From contig NC_088789.1 in NCBI RefSeq assembly GCF_949628265.1, forward strand, positions 28,079,883 to 28,143,882: 64,000 nt of DNA, written 5' to 3'. Below, piece after piece: positions 48,171 through 60,087 of the stretch (position 1 is its first letter; every line of letters starts with the position of its first letter). A program made the translations under genes and the position numbers. The notes beneath the pieces were generated by a model that saw nothing but the letters and a program-made list of their open reading frames with translations, had not been told where the DNA came from and did not search any database. The DNA is from Cloeon dipterum (taxonomy: Eukaryota > Arthropoda > Insecta > Ephemeroptera > Baetidae).

Positions 48171-49540
48171 CCAGTAAAAGAAGCGTTGCTTAGCGCTTTT
48201 CGACTAGTGAATATGTTAGTTCCAATCCTCTTTAATTGAAATGTACCGTGAAGTATTGAGTAGAATTAAACCTTTTGAGAGGCCAACCTGAACGAATGCG
48301 CGTGTCGGATTTTGTATGGGGCCTCTGACTCACTCACTAGAGGCAAAAAGAGAGGGAAAAAACCAACATTTCCCGCAGCGCGCGAATTGATTTTTAAACC
48401 ACCCAGCAGAGCCGGCCGGCACTTTGAAGGCACGCATCCGCCGCGAGCCTGTTTAAAATAATACACACACACACAGCGGCCTCGGGCTGGCGGGCATTCC
48501 ATTTTCCAGTCTGCGCGTCTTGCGAGGAGCAGGCGCGCATTATTTACTCGCGAGTGAGCGAACGGGCAGGCATTTCATAACAGGCCAGCCAGAATGAAGA
48601 AAAGCGCAGAAAATAAGAGCCGTACTGGCAGCACGTCGGTCGGTCGGTCGGAGCGCGGATTAAAACGAGGGCGGCTATATCAAATATGTAACCAGGGGCA
48701 ATGCACACGTGTTTGCAACCGGCAAACATACGCCCCTGACTCTCTTCGCAATGAAACGCGGAAACTACGGCTTGAGCATTGCGCAAATGGGAATCCTTTG
48801 TCGCGTGTATTTCGTATTTCGCGAACAATTTGCTGTGGGGAGTTTGGCGAAGCTCCTCTATTATACCGTGTGTTTGAATATCCCGCTCCAATTTGCGGAC
48901 AAATAACACAATGTAGTAAAAGTTAGTGTTTGTTGGGAATTATGCCATGAAATCATTTGGCTGTTCGATCGTGTTTTTTTTTTTTTGTTCTGCCGCACTA
49001 TACCAATATTATACGGAATCGTTACTTTGCGTGAGCAGCGTCACGTTCAAAAGCCGACTATTTTGCTCTCCCTTTCAGCGTTTAATTACGGTCGTCGACG
49101 GCGTGACAGCAGAATTGCGTTTGTGTCGCCGTAATGCCAAAGTTCGCACACAGCAGAGTACATTTGTGTCCGCGCGACGACGGAGACTCTCCATTTCCGC
49201 CGGCCGTGTTGTTCGCTCGTGTAATCAGTCGGAAGAGATGGCGATGCTAGCAGCACAGACTGCAAATGGTCCGAAAACAGGAATCAACTCGCCTCATGGG
49301 ACTGTATTCATAAATAAAAAGCCGATCTGGTTCATTTTTCAATTCATTTACGTCCAAGGCTGCGAGCTAAAAAAAACCTGGATAACACAGACCTGTTTTT
49401 TTTTAGAACTGGGATTCCTGGTATTAGTAATTTCACTTTCTATAAAGGAGGTAGTTTGGGGTAGATTTTTATTGATTTATGAGAGTTGTGATCAGTGAAT
49501 AAGTTTGCTGAAAGTGCAAAGAAACGTGGGCGATTTTTCT
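48171..49540. other. GC-richer unique block
   Basis: Positions 48290-49300 have mixed composition with a CGGT tandem (48636-48650). A 190-codon open frame (48926-49498) lacks any recognisable domain and ends in T-rich sequence; I do not call it a gene. Confidence 0.3.
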
Positions 49541-49544
49541 CGTT

Positions 49545-50050
49545 CCTGTAAAGCATATGGTGGAAGGGGGATGAGGGTTTATCACCCCCAAAACCTCTTT
49601 GGCTATCTAGGGGATGGTAAGAAGATTCAAACGGTGTTCAGTTTTTGTAATTCTGACTGTTAGAACCCGAGATTTGGTGCTCACAATTTTTTCAAAAATT
49701 TAATGTTTCAAATTTTGCCAATTTTGCAACCACCAAATCTTGGGTTTAAACTATCGGAATTGCAAAAACTGAACACCATTCGACTCGTCTCAATCACCCC
49801 TAGAAATCCGATGTAATTTGGGGTCTTCTATTAATTTTAAAGGGTTGCGATCAGGAGATGTCTAAAAGTGCAAAATGAAGCAATTTTTTGCTATTTCAAT
49901 GCATGGGGTGAAAGGGGGATGATGATTGATCCCCCTAAAAACCAGTTAGCTATCTAGGGGAGGTTGAGACGAGTCAAACGGTGTGCAGTTTTTGCAATTC
50001 TGACCGTCCAACCCCGAGATTTGGTGCTTACAATATTTGCAAAAATGCGG
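49545..50050 (+). repeat. Cluster of dispersed repeat arms
   Basis: Inverted arm about 49560-49690, direct arm 49728-49800, inverted arm about 49910-50030. Motifs ACCCGAGATTTGGTGCT and CACCAAATCTTGGGTT mark the tips. Confidence 0.6.
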
Positions 50051-51371
50051 AAAAACGCGTGTACAAAATATTAAAAATGCTAAAATATATATAATTCTGG
50101 GCATTTCATTGGTTTTAAATTTGCTCTAGACCTAGGTCATGATTAAAAAACGAACTGCAGTTTTATTTTTGAAAGAATAAAAAAATTCTGGAAAAAACGG
50201 AAAGTCTTTTATTAAATTTTTCCCCTGTTTCAATCAGAGCAGCGATGAAAGCCGGCTTCTCTTTCAGCTGGCGCGTGCCAGAAATTCGTTTTCTTCCTTT
50301 CAGACAAAAAAGGGTAATTACAATGGCTGGAAAACAACGGCGGTGGCGGCGGCGCTGTGAAAGCTCTAAATCTTCCCCATGAAAACATTCGCGCAAACTT
50401 TGCGGCGAAATTTGCACAAATTGCGCGCCGTTTTTACCTCTCCTCTCGGCAGCCGCGGCTATACCGCAAGTCACTCGCACGTCTGGGCCAAACTTTTGTT
50501 TGCCATAAATTCGGCAAACGAGCCAGTTTCGGGCCTCGCGCAGAAATCACAAGTGGCGCGCGCGGGACGTATCTCTTTTGTCTCGACTCGTTTTATTCCA
50601 TTCAGGCGGAGCAGCATGCGAAGCCAGCACAACATGCGGCTGCCATCCTTGTGTCCGAAAGAACAATCGCTGCTCATTTTGGAATTCCTGAATTAAGAGA
50701 GCATTTTTTTAAACAAAATTTTACTAAATGAAAGAGCTAACTAGTTAGTGTTGGCTCGGTCTGAGTCTAATATACGGAATTTAAATGTGTAGAAACTAAA
50801 ATTAGAGTGAAAAATGTTCTCTTCTGGTTTAATTTTAAATCCTGATTAAATAAATATTAAATTTAAGGTCATTGCTCAAGGTCAAAGGCAATTTCAGGGT
50901 TGTGAATTCCCTTCAGCTATCTAAGGGAGATTATGGAGTGTCAAATGGTGTGCAGTTTTTGAAAATCTGACGATTAGAAGCTGAAGTTTGGTGAAAATGC
51001 CTTTTACTTTCAAATTAAGGACATCTCGCATAATCAAAAAAGAGTGTGTAAACAAAATATCGGGTTATAATTATGTCCTATTTACAAAATCTGCATACCA
51101 TTGATGTAATGAAGAATTTTTAAGGGTAAGAAACAAAAAAAGCCGAAAACTCTGTTCCCTAGTTAGGTGCAGACAACCAAAAAATGCCAACTTTTACGTT
51201 TTTTTAGGGTGAAAGCAGGGGTTGAAGAGTTGGCAACCTTAGATTGCTTTGGCTATCTAGAGGAACTGTATGCGAGTCTAAAGGTTTTAGATTTATTTTT
51301 AAATTAATGATGAACATTTTTTTTTAAAAATCAGTAGAAGCGCTAATTTTAAGCTAGCAATTTTTTATTAT
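50051..51371. other. Noncoding stretch with one repeat arm
   Basis: GC-richer unique block at 50230-50690, then AT-rich sequence with an inverted repeat arm at about 50905-51000 and a diverged one near 51240-51290. Confidence 0.4.
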
Positions 51372-51769
51372 TTAAAGACTGCCTTTGACGAAGTTTCTGA
51401 GCACACCAATCGATTCTTGAGGTTCGAATTAGCTAAATATTTTTCCAACCAAAAAGTCCAGCGCGACGTGCGTTTTCCCGCCAAAACAATATGTGAACCT
51501 ATTTGCGAGAACTGCGCATGCGTCAGAGCTGGTTTGAGCACTTGCAGAAAGTCACCGCCTGTACAAATGACTCCTTTGTCAGATCCAGCCAGCTCTGACG
51601 CATGCGCACTTCTCGAATAAACGTTAATCTTATTTTGGCGGGAAAAAAGTTCTTCTTGTGCTAGGCACGTCGCGCTTCACTTTTTGGAGGGAAAAATATC
51701 CACTTTACCTGATTCGACCCTCAAGAATCGATTGGTGTGCTCAGAAACTTCGTCAGAGACGGCCTTTAA
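51372..51769 (+). mobile_element. TTAA-flanked MITE, copy 2
   Basis: A 390-bp foldback (51376-51765) flanked by TTAA on each side. Same ends and interior as copies 1 and 3 (GACGAAGTTTCTGAGCAC, CAATCGATTCTTGAGG, CAGCGCGACGTGCG). Confidence 0.8.
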
Positions 51770-52940
51770 ATAATAAAAAACTGCTAAATTGGTGCTTTTA
51801 CAGGTTTTAAAAAAATTTTCAGCTTCTTTAATTTAAAAACAAAAATCAAAAACCCTTAGACTCGAGATAACGTTGTTCCACTTGACGAGACTAATTCAAC
51901 AGTGTCCAAATTTTTGTTATACAACCAATTGAAACTAATTTGGAGAAAATTAGAAATTCAAGTGCTCGTAAAAACCGATGTTTAAATGAAAAAATCAGTA
52001 ATGATCTGAATTTAAAAATCCCTAACCGTCCTAATAATCAGAAATGCAACGCTTGTTCTGAAAAATATTACCCTCTTCTATTATTAGTGTATTTTGGGTG
52101 GAATTTTGGCAAGGAATTTTTCGTCAGTTAGGACGTTGCGCGGCACCCCTCGTATGTACGTACACAGCCATAAGTATTTATGTATGCGGGGCACAGCTCG
52201 AGTTGTTTTGTCGAGTAGGAGCAATCGAGTGAAGTGGTCTGCTCGGCAACACATACACACACACTGGCTCGCAAATATGTGAATTCCAGCCCCGCTCTCG
52301 CTGAAATGCATCTCGCAAATAACAACGCGCTTGCTTCCAGCACACATAATCCGCGGGGGATACGCACACACGATATAGGCAACTGATGGCGTAATTCCGC
52401 GCCCGCCGCCGCCGCTGGGCGAGTGATAATTACGAAATGATTTATGAACGCGGGATTTTGGCTCAGCCACTTTTTGCGCCTGGCTAAATCCCTTGCTTTA
52501 ATTAAAAATGTCGGTATTAATGCTCGCCCGATTGGCGCGCACGCCACGACGAGTTGCCTTTTGCCGGTTCGGTTTGTTTTTGCGACCGCCTTTATTAAAC
52601 GAGAAAGAGCACTCGCTTGTTTTGCCTGCGCTCAAAGGCAAAGGGCTGCGGTAATCGTCTTTGTTTGCCTCGGCGGGCGCACAGACGAGGCTCGTCGCTT
52701 CCGTTTATTATGCAAATTGATTTTCTAGCAAATCGAGGAAGGGTTGACAAAATGACCAACCACTCAAAGCTAAAATTAGCTGCTACGTATTTTTTTCTAA
52801 AATTAAAAAAAAATGTCAGGAAGAATTTTTAGCGCTGAAATTTCATTGTTAACACGGCCAATCGATTCCTGAGGGTCTAATTAGGCTGGAAAGCCGAATA
52901 ATTTGGTCGATAATTTGACAGGACGTGCCAAAAATCAACA
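51770..52940. other. Noncoding stretch with GC-rich block
   Basis: Positions 52120-52740 form a GC-richer unique block with AC-rich patches. No gene recognised. Confidence 0.3.
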
Positions 52941-53460
52941 AATACGTAAAAAACCGTTTCCTGCGACTTTTGGCACCGGGGTTTTAGATTTTTTTAGGTG
53001 CGTGAAACCGAAATGTTCGGAAATCAGGGCGTAACCGAGGGACCACGCCCCCTATGAGCGGTGAGCAGAGCACTCTTGCCTGCTGTGTCCGCGCCGCCAT
53101 ACTGTATTCCCTCGGTTACGCCCCCCTCTTCGGTGGCTGTTTCGACGCCGAAATGTTCGGTTTCACGCACAAAACAAAAAATCTAGTATTTTTTAATACC
53201 AAAAACGAAGGAAACGTCCCTATTTGTGGTTTTTTGAACCCAACGAAATGTGCGAGAAGAACGCCATTGACCAAATTGATGCCATTGAGACAGCAGCGCC
53301 ACAGGGACTCCCAGCGGAAGCGATTCAAGTGACAAGTCTAGCTGCTGGCTTGCCTGCCTTGTCGCTGTGGCGCTGCTGTCTCGATCTGGCCAATCAGGAG
53401 GCACTTTTTTTTGCTTAATTCACAACAAAAACCGCTTAAGTAACGGTTTTTTTACGTTTT
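52941..53460 (+). mobile_element. GGAAACGTAA-type foldback with a second foldback inside
   Basis: Outer ends ATACGTAAAAAACCGTTT (52943) and AAGTAACGGTTTTTTTACGT (to 53460). Internal GAGACAGCAGCGCCACAG pairs with CTGTGGCGCTGCTGTCTC-type sequence. The segment 52985-53185 is a separate palindromic element listed next. Confidence 0.6.
52985..53185 (+). mobile_element. 201-bp foldback element with CGTGAAACCGAAATGTTCGG arms
   Basis: Left end TAGATTTTTTTAGGTGCG and right end CGCACAAAACAAAAAATCTA are inverted. Inner arms include ACCGAAATGTTCGG and GCGTAACCGAGGGA with their complements. Confidence 0.65.
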
Positions 53461-54457
53461 TGACGATTTTCGAATGGTTGACTAAAACTAAGCGCTGTAC
53501 ATTTGTCATAGAGGTTCATGATCGAAGCACATATTTCATTTGCAGGTCGTCGGCACACGCAAGTGGCATAAATCAATCGAGAGAGCAGTGAATGTTGAAA
53601 TTCTAAAGTGAAACTATTACAAACGCCAACAGTGAGTCTCGCAACTAAAAGCCCGTGGTTACTTATTATTTACGAGTGGCACATTCCCTTTGGTAAACTT
53701 ACCAGCAGAGGGAGTGACACAGATTTTCCGTTTGTTTCGTCGTCGGTGACTTTGCATTCGAAACGACCGCGCCGCCGGAGATAAAAGCAGGTCGTTTCGT
53801 TCAAAGAACAAGAAAATTATCTGCACGAGAGAGAAGGAGAGAGGGACGGGGGTTGTTGCTCCGTCCACCCCACACGATAAACGGCCCTATTGGGTATGCA
53901 TTCCTGGAATGCCTCCCGCGGGAAGCGACCACGATTCCATCCCATTGGGGCGGCTGCAAATTCGCAGATAATTTGGCTAAGTAGCCTCGAGTGGCGCCCG
54001 CAGAGGGGGCGCACAAGAGCCGAGTCGAACGCAGAGAAAGAGCCAGAGAAGAGCCCGATTTGGCCGCTGGAAAAGAGGATTTCGCACCAATTGCGCATTT
54101 GCCGTGCCTTTCAGCGCCGAGCGCACACCAGCAGCAGCAGCTTTTTAATTTCCCTCTCCCTGACTGCCTGTCTCTCTCACAATCAGTCTCAGCACTACTC
54201 TCCCTTTTCCCCATGGGCGCTATACTGACCCTTTGCTGCGGATTTAAGGACGGGAGAAGTGCATAGTAACAGTGTTTTGCAGAAATATTTCACAATTATT
54301 CGAGTGTTGTCTTTTTATTCATTCTACTTTGGTTTAAAGATTGTTGGTCTATTTAATTTATTTTGTTTCAAAACCAAAATTATCTCAGAAATACTTTTAT
54401 GGTCCAATTAAGATGATTTCACCTTTCTTTCAGGTCAATTTAATTTACATCGTAGTT
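53461..54457. other. Noncoding stretch with GC-rich block
   Basis: Positions 53740-54260 are GC-richer. Open frames on both strands overlap fully and none shows a domain. Confidence 0.3.
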
Positions 54458-54702
54458 CAGTGGGGCCAGATGTGCGATTAAATTGGTTTGCACTGCGCAG
54501 ATCCAAGATGGCGTCTGAATTTTGGAAGCAAAAAGCTCTCTTTGGATTCCCGTGCGAGTGTCAAGAGTTTGTTTTTACGATCCAAAAGACACAAATAGTA
54601 CAAAAGTAATGCAAATTGACGAAAACTTCGCGCATTTTCACGTGACCGTTTTTTCGCGCCATTCTCCACCGGACGCCATATCTGCGCGTCGCATGAATCT
54701 GT
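54458..54702 (-). mobile_element. hAT-type MITE, copy 2 (one end eroded)
   Basis: Reverse orientation relative to 45364-45631. The end CAGTGGGGCCAGA is intact and internal blocks (GCAGATCCAAGATGGCGTCT, TTTTTACGATCCAAAAGA, CCACCGGACGCCATAT) match. The other terminus stops after GAATCTG, so about 10 bp are lost. Confidence 0.75.
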
Positions 54703-55740
54703 CGTATTTATTGATGTCTCCAGGATAAATTTAAAAAAAAATACCAAGGCCATTGAAAAAAATCCCGCAGATCCATCATTCTGATTTATTCGAATTATTC
54801 ATTCCTGCGAGGGATTAAGTACATTGATGATAGGTACCATTCAGGAATAATGTTTGGAAACGACGCTTTATTGTGGCCTACATATTTTTTGTCCATTCGA
54901 AGCCAATTATCAATTGGAATCACAAAGCAGCAGAATGAGCCGGCAGCACGGAAGTAGAATGTCGAACGTCGTTGCCTCTGTGCCTGGCATTATTCATTTT
55001 TTTCGTCGGAAAAAGAGAGTGGCTGCTGGAAATACACTGGTGGAATCAATATTTCAGGCCTGCACGCCGAGAGACCGTCGGGGGCGCTCGCACGTCGGGG
55101 CGAATTGCAGACAGAGCCGGGTGAATTATTGAAAAGCGACCATCAGAGAACATCGCAATTAATGGCGCAGCTCGCACCCTGCAGATGTAATGCGCCCGCC
55201 GACTGCAAACACACACTCGCGCGCGCCGCGCAGGCCCATCAAAACGCTTTTTTATACGGCCATCCGAGCGTGAATTACTTTCATTCCGTGCAATTCCGCT
55301 AATTTGCCTGTTTCGTGCGCCGGCACAAAAAATGATAGTGCTGCCTGTGTGCTCTGATCAAATGTAAAAGAGATTTGCTTCCGTGCCACACTGGAGTGCT
55401 GGCGGTTTTTTATTTCAATTAATGGCGGGCCCTGGGAATGAATGAGATTGTGCATTAATTTTAGATTTTCAATTGTCACTCTCGGAGAGCCAACTGGCGG
55501 GTAATTGGATTCTCGTTCTGTCTGGTTGAACCTTTTACTATGGATTCAAGGACCACTTACTTCTTCTTGATCTTTAAGGTGCAAAATTCACTGAAGTGAG
55601 AAGGATAAATTTAAAACGTTTATTTAGAAGGAAAGTATTTGTATTGTAATTTTTAAAGAAGCACTAGAATTTATTTTTTGATAATGTCAATCGAATCCTG
55701 GCAGCTGAATAAATTCAACGCGAACGAGCCGAAAATTAAT
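54703..55740. other. Noncoding stretch
   Basis: GC-richer unique block (54860-55480), no gene recognised. Confidence 0.3.
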
Positions 55741-56352
55741 GGAAACGTAAAACCCGTTACCTTGGCGGTTTTGGGTTTGAACTTCGCTCTCTGATTGGCT
55801 ACTTGTAAGCTCGAGACAGCAGCGCCACAGCAACGGCCAGGGCAAGCAAGTCAAGCGACCTGACGCTTAAAGACCATCTTTGACGAAGTTTCTGAGCACC
55901 CCAATCGATTCTTGAGGGTCAAATTAGGTAAAGTGGATATTTTTTCCGACCACAGAGTCCAGCGCGACGTGCGAACGTTTTTCCCGCCAAAACAGTATGC
56001 GAGAAGTGCGCATACGTCAGCTGGCTGGATCTGACAAAGAAGTCTCTCTGCAAGTGCTCAAACAAGCTCTGACGCATGCGCAGTTCTCGCATTCATATTG
56101 TTTTGGCGGGAAAAACGTTTGCACGTCACGCTCGCCTTTTTGGTCGGAAAGAATCATCCACTTTACCTAATTCGACCCTCAAGAATCGATTGGTTTGCTC
56201 AGAAACTTCGTCAAAGACGGTCTTTAAATGAAAGTGTCGCTGAAACGCTGCCGTCTTGATCATAGAACTGTTTCCTTCTCTGATTGGTCACCGCCGTTCT
56301 TTTTTTTTCAAACCCGAAACCGCCAAAAGTATCGGTTATTACGTTGATTTCC
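55741..56352 (+). mobile_element. GGAAACGTAA-type foldback interrupted by a TTAA MITE
   Basis: Left end GGAAACGTAAAACCCGTTAC and right end AAGTATCGGTTATTACGTTG are inverted. Sub-terminal TCTGATTGG motifs pair. The middle (55871-56223) is the TTAA element, inserted between left-arm and right-arm sequence. Confidence 0.75.
55867..56227 (+). mobile_element. TTAA-flanked MITE, copy 3 (nested)
   Basis: A 353-bp palindromic element, TTAA at 55867-55870 and 56224-56227. Ends AGACCATCTTTGACGAAG and CTTCGTCAAAGACGGTCT are almost perfect complements, and pairing extends about 150 bp inward. Confidence 0.85.
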
Positions 56353-57540
56353 AGCCCGTCGTTTTGAAGCTATTGGCAGTCAAAAATGAAACTCCATGGA
56401 GTGCTACTCATTACACAAGGGAGAGTTTCCTTTTAGTTAAAATGGGTTGTCTGGCTTTGCCGGACATGCTCTGAGTAATTGATGGTCAGCCCCAGGGGCA
56501 GTTTTATTTAATTGCTTGCTCCGCCTGGCTGGCTGCTGCCCTCCACTCCACGGCAGTATCAATCATTGTTTTATTTCCCACCGGCTGCAGGCTCGACGAA
56601 AAATTAACTGCGCCGCGGCGGCAAGAAACTAAGAAACACGTTGTCTGGGGGTGAAATAAACCATATTTCAGAGGCCGTAATTTTTGTAAAACCGCGCCAG
56701 GAGTGCGTTTTCGTTTTCGGCTCTAACATTTTTTATCGGGGGTGCGAGGTACAGCCCCTTTTGCGAGAGCGTGAATGCACCGCTTAATTTTATTTATGCG
56801 CGCGCGTGCCAGTCTTTGGAATAAATTTTCCCGACCGAATCTGAGCGGCGGCTAGGAAAAGGGGGGTGCTCGCTCTCTCTCTCTCGCTCTCTCTCGTGCT
56901 GCGGAGAACGTGGCGTGAGTACATTTTAAATATTGACTGTACTGCAGTGCAGCATTATGTGCCATTAATCCAGCCCCTCGTTTAGCCGGCGGCCAGATAT
57001 GAATTGCAGCCCACTTGACTTACTTTTTTACTACTAAGAGCGGCACGCGGCCGACCATTTCATCCGCAGGTGGCTTACCGTCGCCTCTTTTCGCACACAG
57101 CCAGTTGCTCTGAATGCACGAGAAGCCGTTTGACGCCCCTGCTGTTACTCACATGTGTCACATGTCAAAGGGCGAACGTGATAAATTGGTGGGTCGAAGT
57201 AAAAATAAATTATACCATCGAAAATCGATAGAAATTTGTTTCTAAAATTTGAAAGACACTGCTGTTTGTTATAATAAAAGTGTAAAGGCATTTTTTTCAA
57301 GATTAAAAATAGAATAAACACGTTTTTAATTTTTATAGATAATTAATCATTAATTCTAACATTCCTAGCACAAAAATCCTACTCTATTATGTTAAATTTT
57401 ATTATTTTGCCAAGTGTGCGCAAAAAGAATTACACTTAAACGATAATTAATTGAAAGTTTTCTGATTGTGAATTTTAAATTAATGCGAAAAATACGTTTA
57501 CTGGATTCTCATTGAAAAGAGGTAACTAGAAGAGGACGTA
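56353..57540. other. Noncoding stretch with GC-rich block
   Basis: GC-richer unique sequence at 56460-57180 with a CTCT-rich run (56873-56894), then AT-rich sequence. No gene recognised. Confidence 0.3.
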
Positions 57541-57559
57541 ACTTGCGGAAAATTTGAAT

Positions 57560-57760
57560 TGGTGGCGTGTTTTCCCTGGAAATTTAAAAATGAAGGCGTG
57601 GCACATGTTGAAACACGCGGGAAAATCGTGATAATTGAGGTTTTTACTGAGAACTTTCAGTAATGTTGGATGGAGCGTGCAGTTCCTCAGGAAATTTAAA
57701 AAGAAGGCGTGGCACGTGTAACAAAAAAGCGCGGGAAAATCGGTAAATTTGACATTTTTC
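57560..57760 (+). repeat. Minisatellite-like tandem repeat, cluster 2
   Basis: Two degenerate units, each with GAAGGCGTGGCAC and GCGGGAAAATCG cores, matching the cluster at 47520-47930. Confidence 0.6.
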
Positions 57761-57769
57761 TGAGATTTT

Positions 57770-60085
57770 CGGCTAAAATCCTGATTCGCAGGACCAAGGA
57801 AACATGATCGAATGTCGGTTTTCCACATCCTATGTATTCAAGTGATAAAAAAAACTTAAACTAATTAACTACGCAATGGCTGGAGCAAAAAAGATAATGA
57901 CAAATTAGTTTAAAACCTTAACTGATTTTAATTTAAAACTATCAGACACTTTTAACAAAGTTTTCTGCAATTTCCCTAATTTTGCGATAAATTCCATCAT
58001 CGAAATTGGCGGAAATTGGTAAAAAAAAAATAATGGAACCCACTTGACAAAACCGTGACAGCTGAAAGCCATTATTTGAAATTGATGCGACTTGCCTGCT
58101 TTTTATTGCCGCCGTGAAATAATAGCATCGAGCCCCCTGCGGCTGCTTTGACCGAGAAATATAATTGGAAACTCGAGACCAATCGCAAAGAGACGTCAGA
58201 CACGCGTGGGCGAAAAGCAATATATGAATATAAAAAAAAAATACAAAGACCAGATGCCGGGAAACACATTCATCTCTGCGCTCTGCTGTCAAAAGTCCCG
58301 GCTGCTTTTATATTAATTTTATCTCTGATCAAAATGCAAATCGGGCAGCGAGCCTGCGCGTAATGTAATATAAAAGTTGGATGGAAGTAAGTTTGCACCG
58401 CTGGATTTCATCATTAGATAAAACGGTTTGCTTTCTGCTTCATCTGCACGGCAATCAATTATTAAAAGTGACAATGTTCTTTTTCCAGCGAAACTTCCTC
58501 GAGAGTCAACGTAATTTAACTTGGCAGCCCCGCAGAGAGAGAGAGAGATCGCTAACTTTTATCGCGAATTTTCAAGTGCTTCTCTCGACCGAAAATTAAC
58601 TAGCAGTCTTTTTTCTGCAAAGCTCCAAATTCAATTTAAACATTTGGTCTTGCAGATTAGCCTTCATTCTTCATTCTTCATTCTTGTGTTTGCCTGTTCA
58701 TACTGACGTAAATTATGAATACATATTTGCCCTTCACTACATCAAAGAGCCTTTCTTTCCTTTTGCTCATCTTGCTGCACCTTTCATGTCTAAATCGCCG
58801 CTTAGCTCCAGAGAGCAAAAACTTCTGTTTCGAAAGGAGCTCATGCATCATGCAGACAAAAAAAAACAACGTTAGACTGGATCAAAAGGTCTGATTTTTG
58901 TCTATAAAGTTCGGGGCAGACGCAGACGTTTCCAGGATGAAATCATAATAATTGGTCTCAATTCGACACCTCTGCTCTGCTCCTAATTACAATTTTCACT
59001 CTAGCGCAGGTTTAGAATTAGAGCGGGAAAATATCGAATTAATTTGATCAGGCGCAGAAGACACACTCGAGAGGGCTGATCGCGTTTCACGAGAATCCGG
59101 CGAACAAGGCAGGCAGAAATAACCAAGTTCTCCTTCCTACTGTGAAAAGCGAAACTTCAGGACACAATGAGACGTGGATGGGTGTAAGAAGCAGCAGCAG
59201 CAGTTTCACTTTCCAGCGCACAATCCTAGTTCATAATCGCTCGTCGGCGCTTCTTCTCTCAAGTGCGCGCTCAGCAGCTCGCAAAGTTGGCCTGCTTCAG
59301 AGATAGAAAACAAATTTTCAGCCACAGCGTATGCCCGGCTTCACCTGGCTAATTAATTATTTTCCGTGCGGTCTGCAACTTTGGCTCGCCGGGCCCGCAA
59401 TAAATAGAGGGCAGAGCCGGCAATAACCCCCCTCTGCGCTCGCTTTGTTGTTCTTCTCCGCCGCTCTAGGCGTCTGTTTCGCATGCAAATTTATACGCAC
59501 ACATTAATTGTGCCTGCGAGTGTGTGTGTGTATATGTGCGGATGACTCTATTACACAGCGATTCGTCCTTATCGTTTAAAACACACTCACACACACACAC
59601 ACACACACACACTCGCGCTGTCACTGCGAAAACTCAACGCATATACGTAAGAGACGTGATTTATGGCTGCCTCTCTGTCTCTGCGCATCCTGGCGGAGCA
59701 GAAATTCTCGCTCGCATGAATTCCAAATTCGGCACCGCGACGCTCGCGAAAAGCTAACACTTTCGCCTCCGCACATACGCATTAATGTGTTTGCGAGCAT
59801 CAGCAAATGATTGTTTGTTTGTTTGTTTCGTAGGCTGACTTAGTGAGGCGAAAATTTACACATTATTTGCAACTTGAAATAAGCGACTTGCCGCGATCTG
59901 CAGAGCAGAGACGCAAATAGCCCGTTTCGTGGAAGGGAACTTACTGCTTCTTGCTTGTTTCTTCCCTGGAGAGCAATTTTTTATACCGAGAACGTCAGAA
60001 ATGGATCTCTGGATATATTTTATCGTTAAATAAGACCATAAATGTCCATGAAATTTTTTAGGTTTCTCCAAATCGGTTAAAGTTG
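57770..60085. other. Noncoding stretch with GC-rich blocks and microsatellites
   Basis: GC-richer unique blocks at 58070-58360 and 58960-59800, TTCAT tandem at 58666-58686, CA microsatellite at 59588-59612, TTTG tandem at 59813-59830. No coding exon supported. Confidence 0.35.
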
Positions 60086-60087
60086 GA

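Noticed and set aside
48926..49498. 190-codon plus-strand open frame
   Set aside because: No recognisable domain, T-rich low-complexity stretches, no splice or promoter support and unlike the GC-biased real exons.
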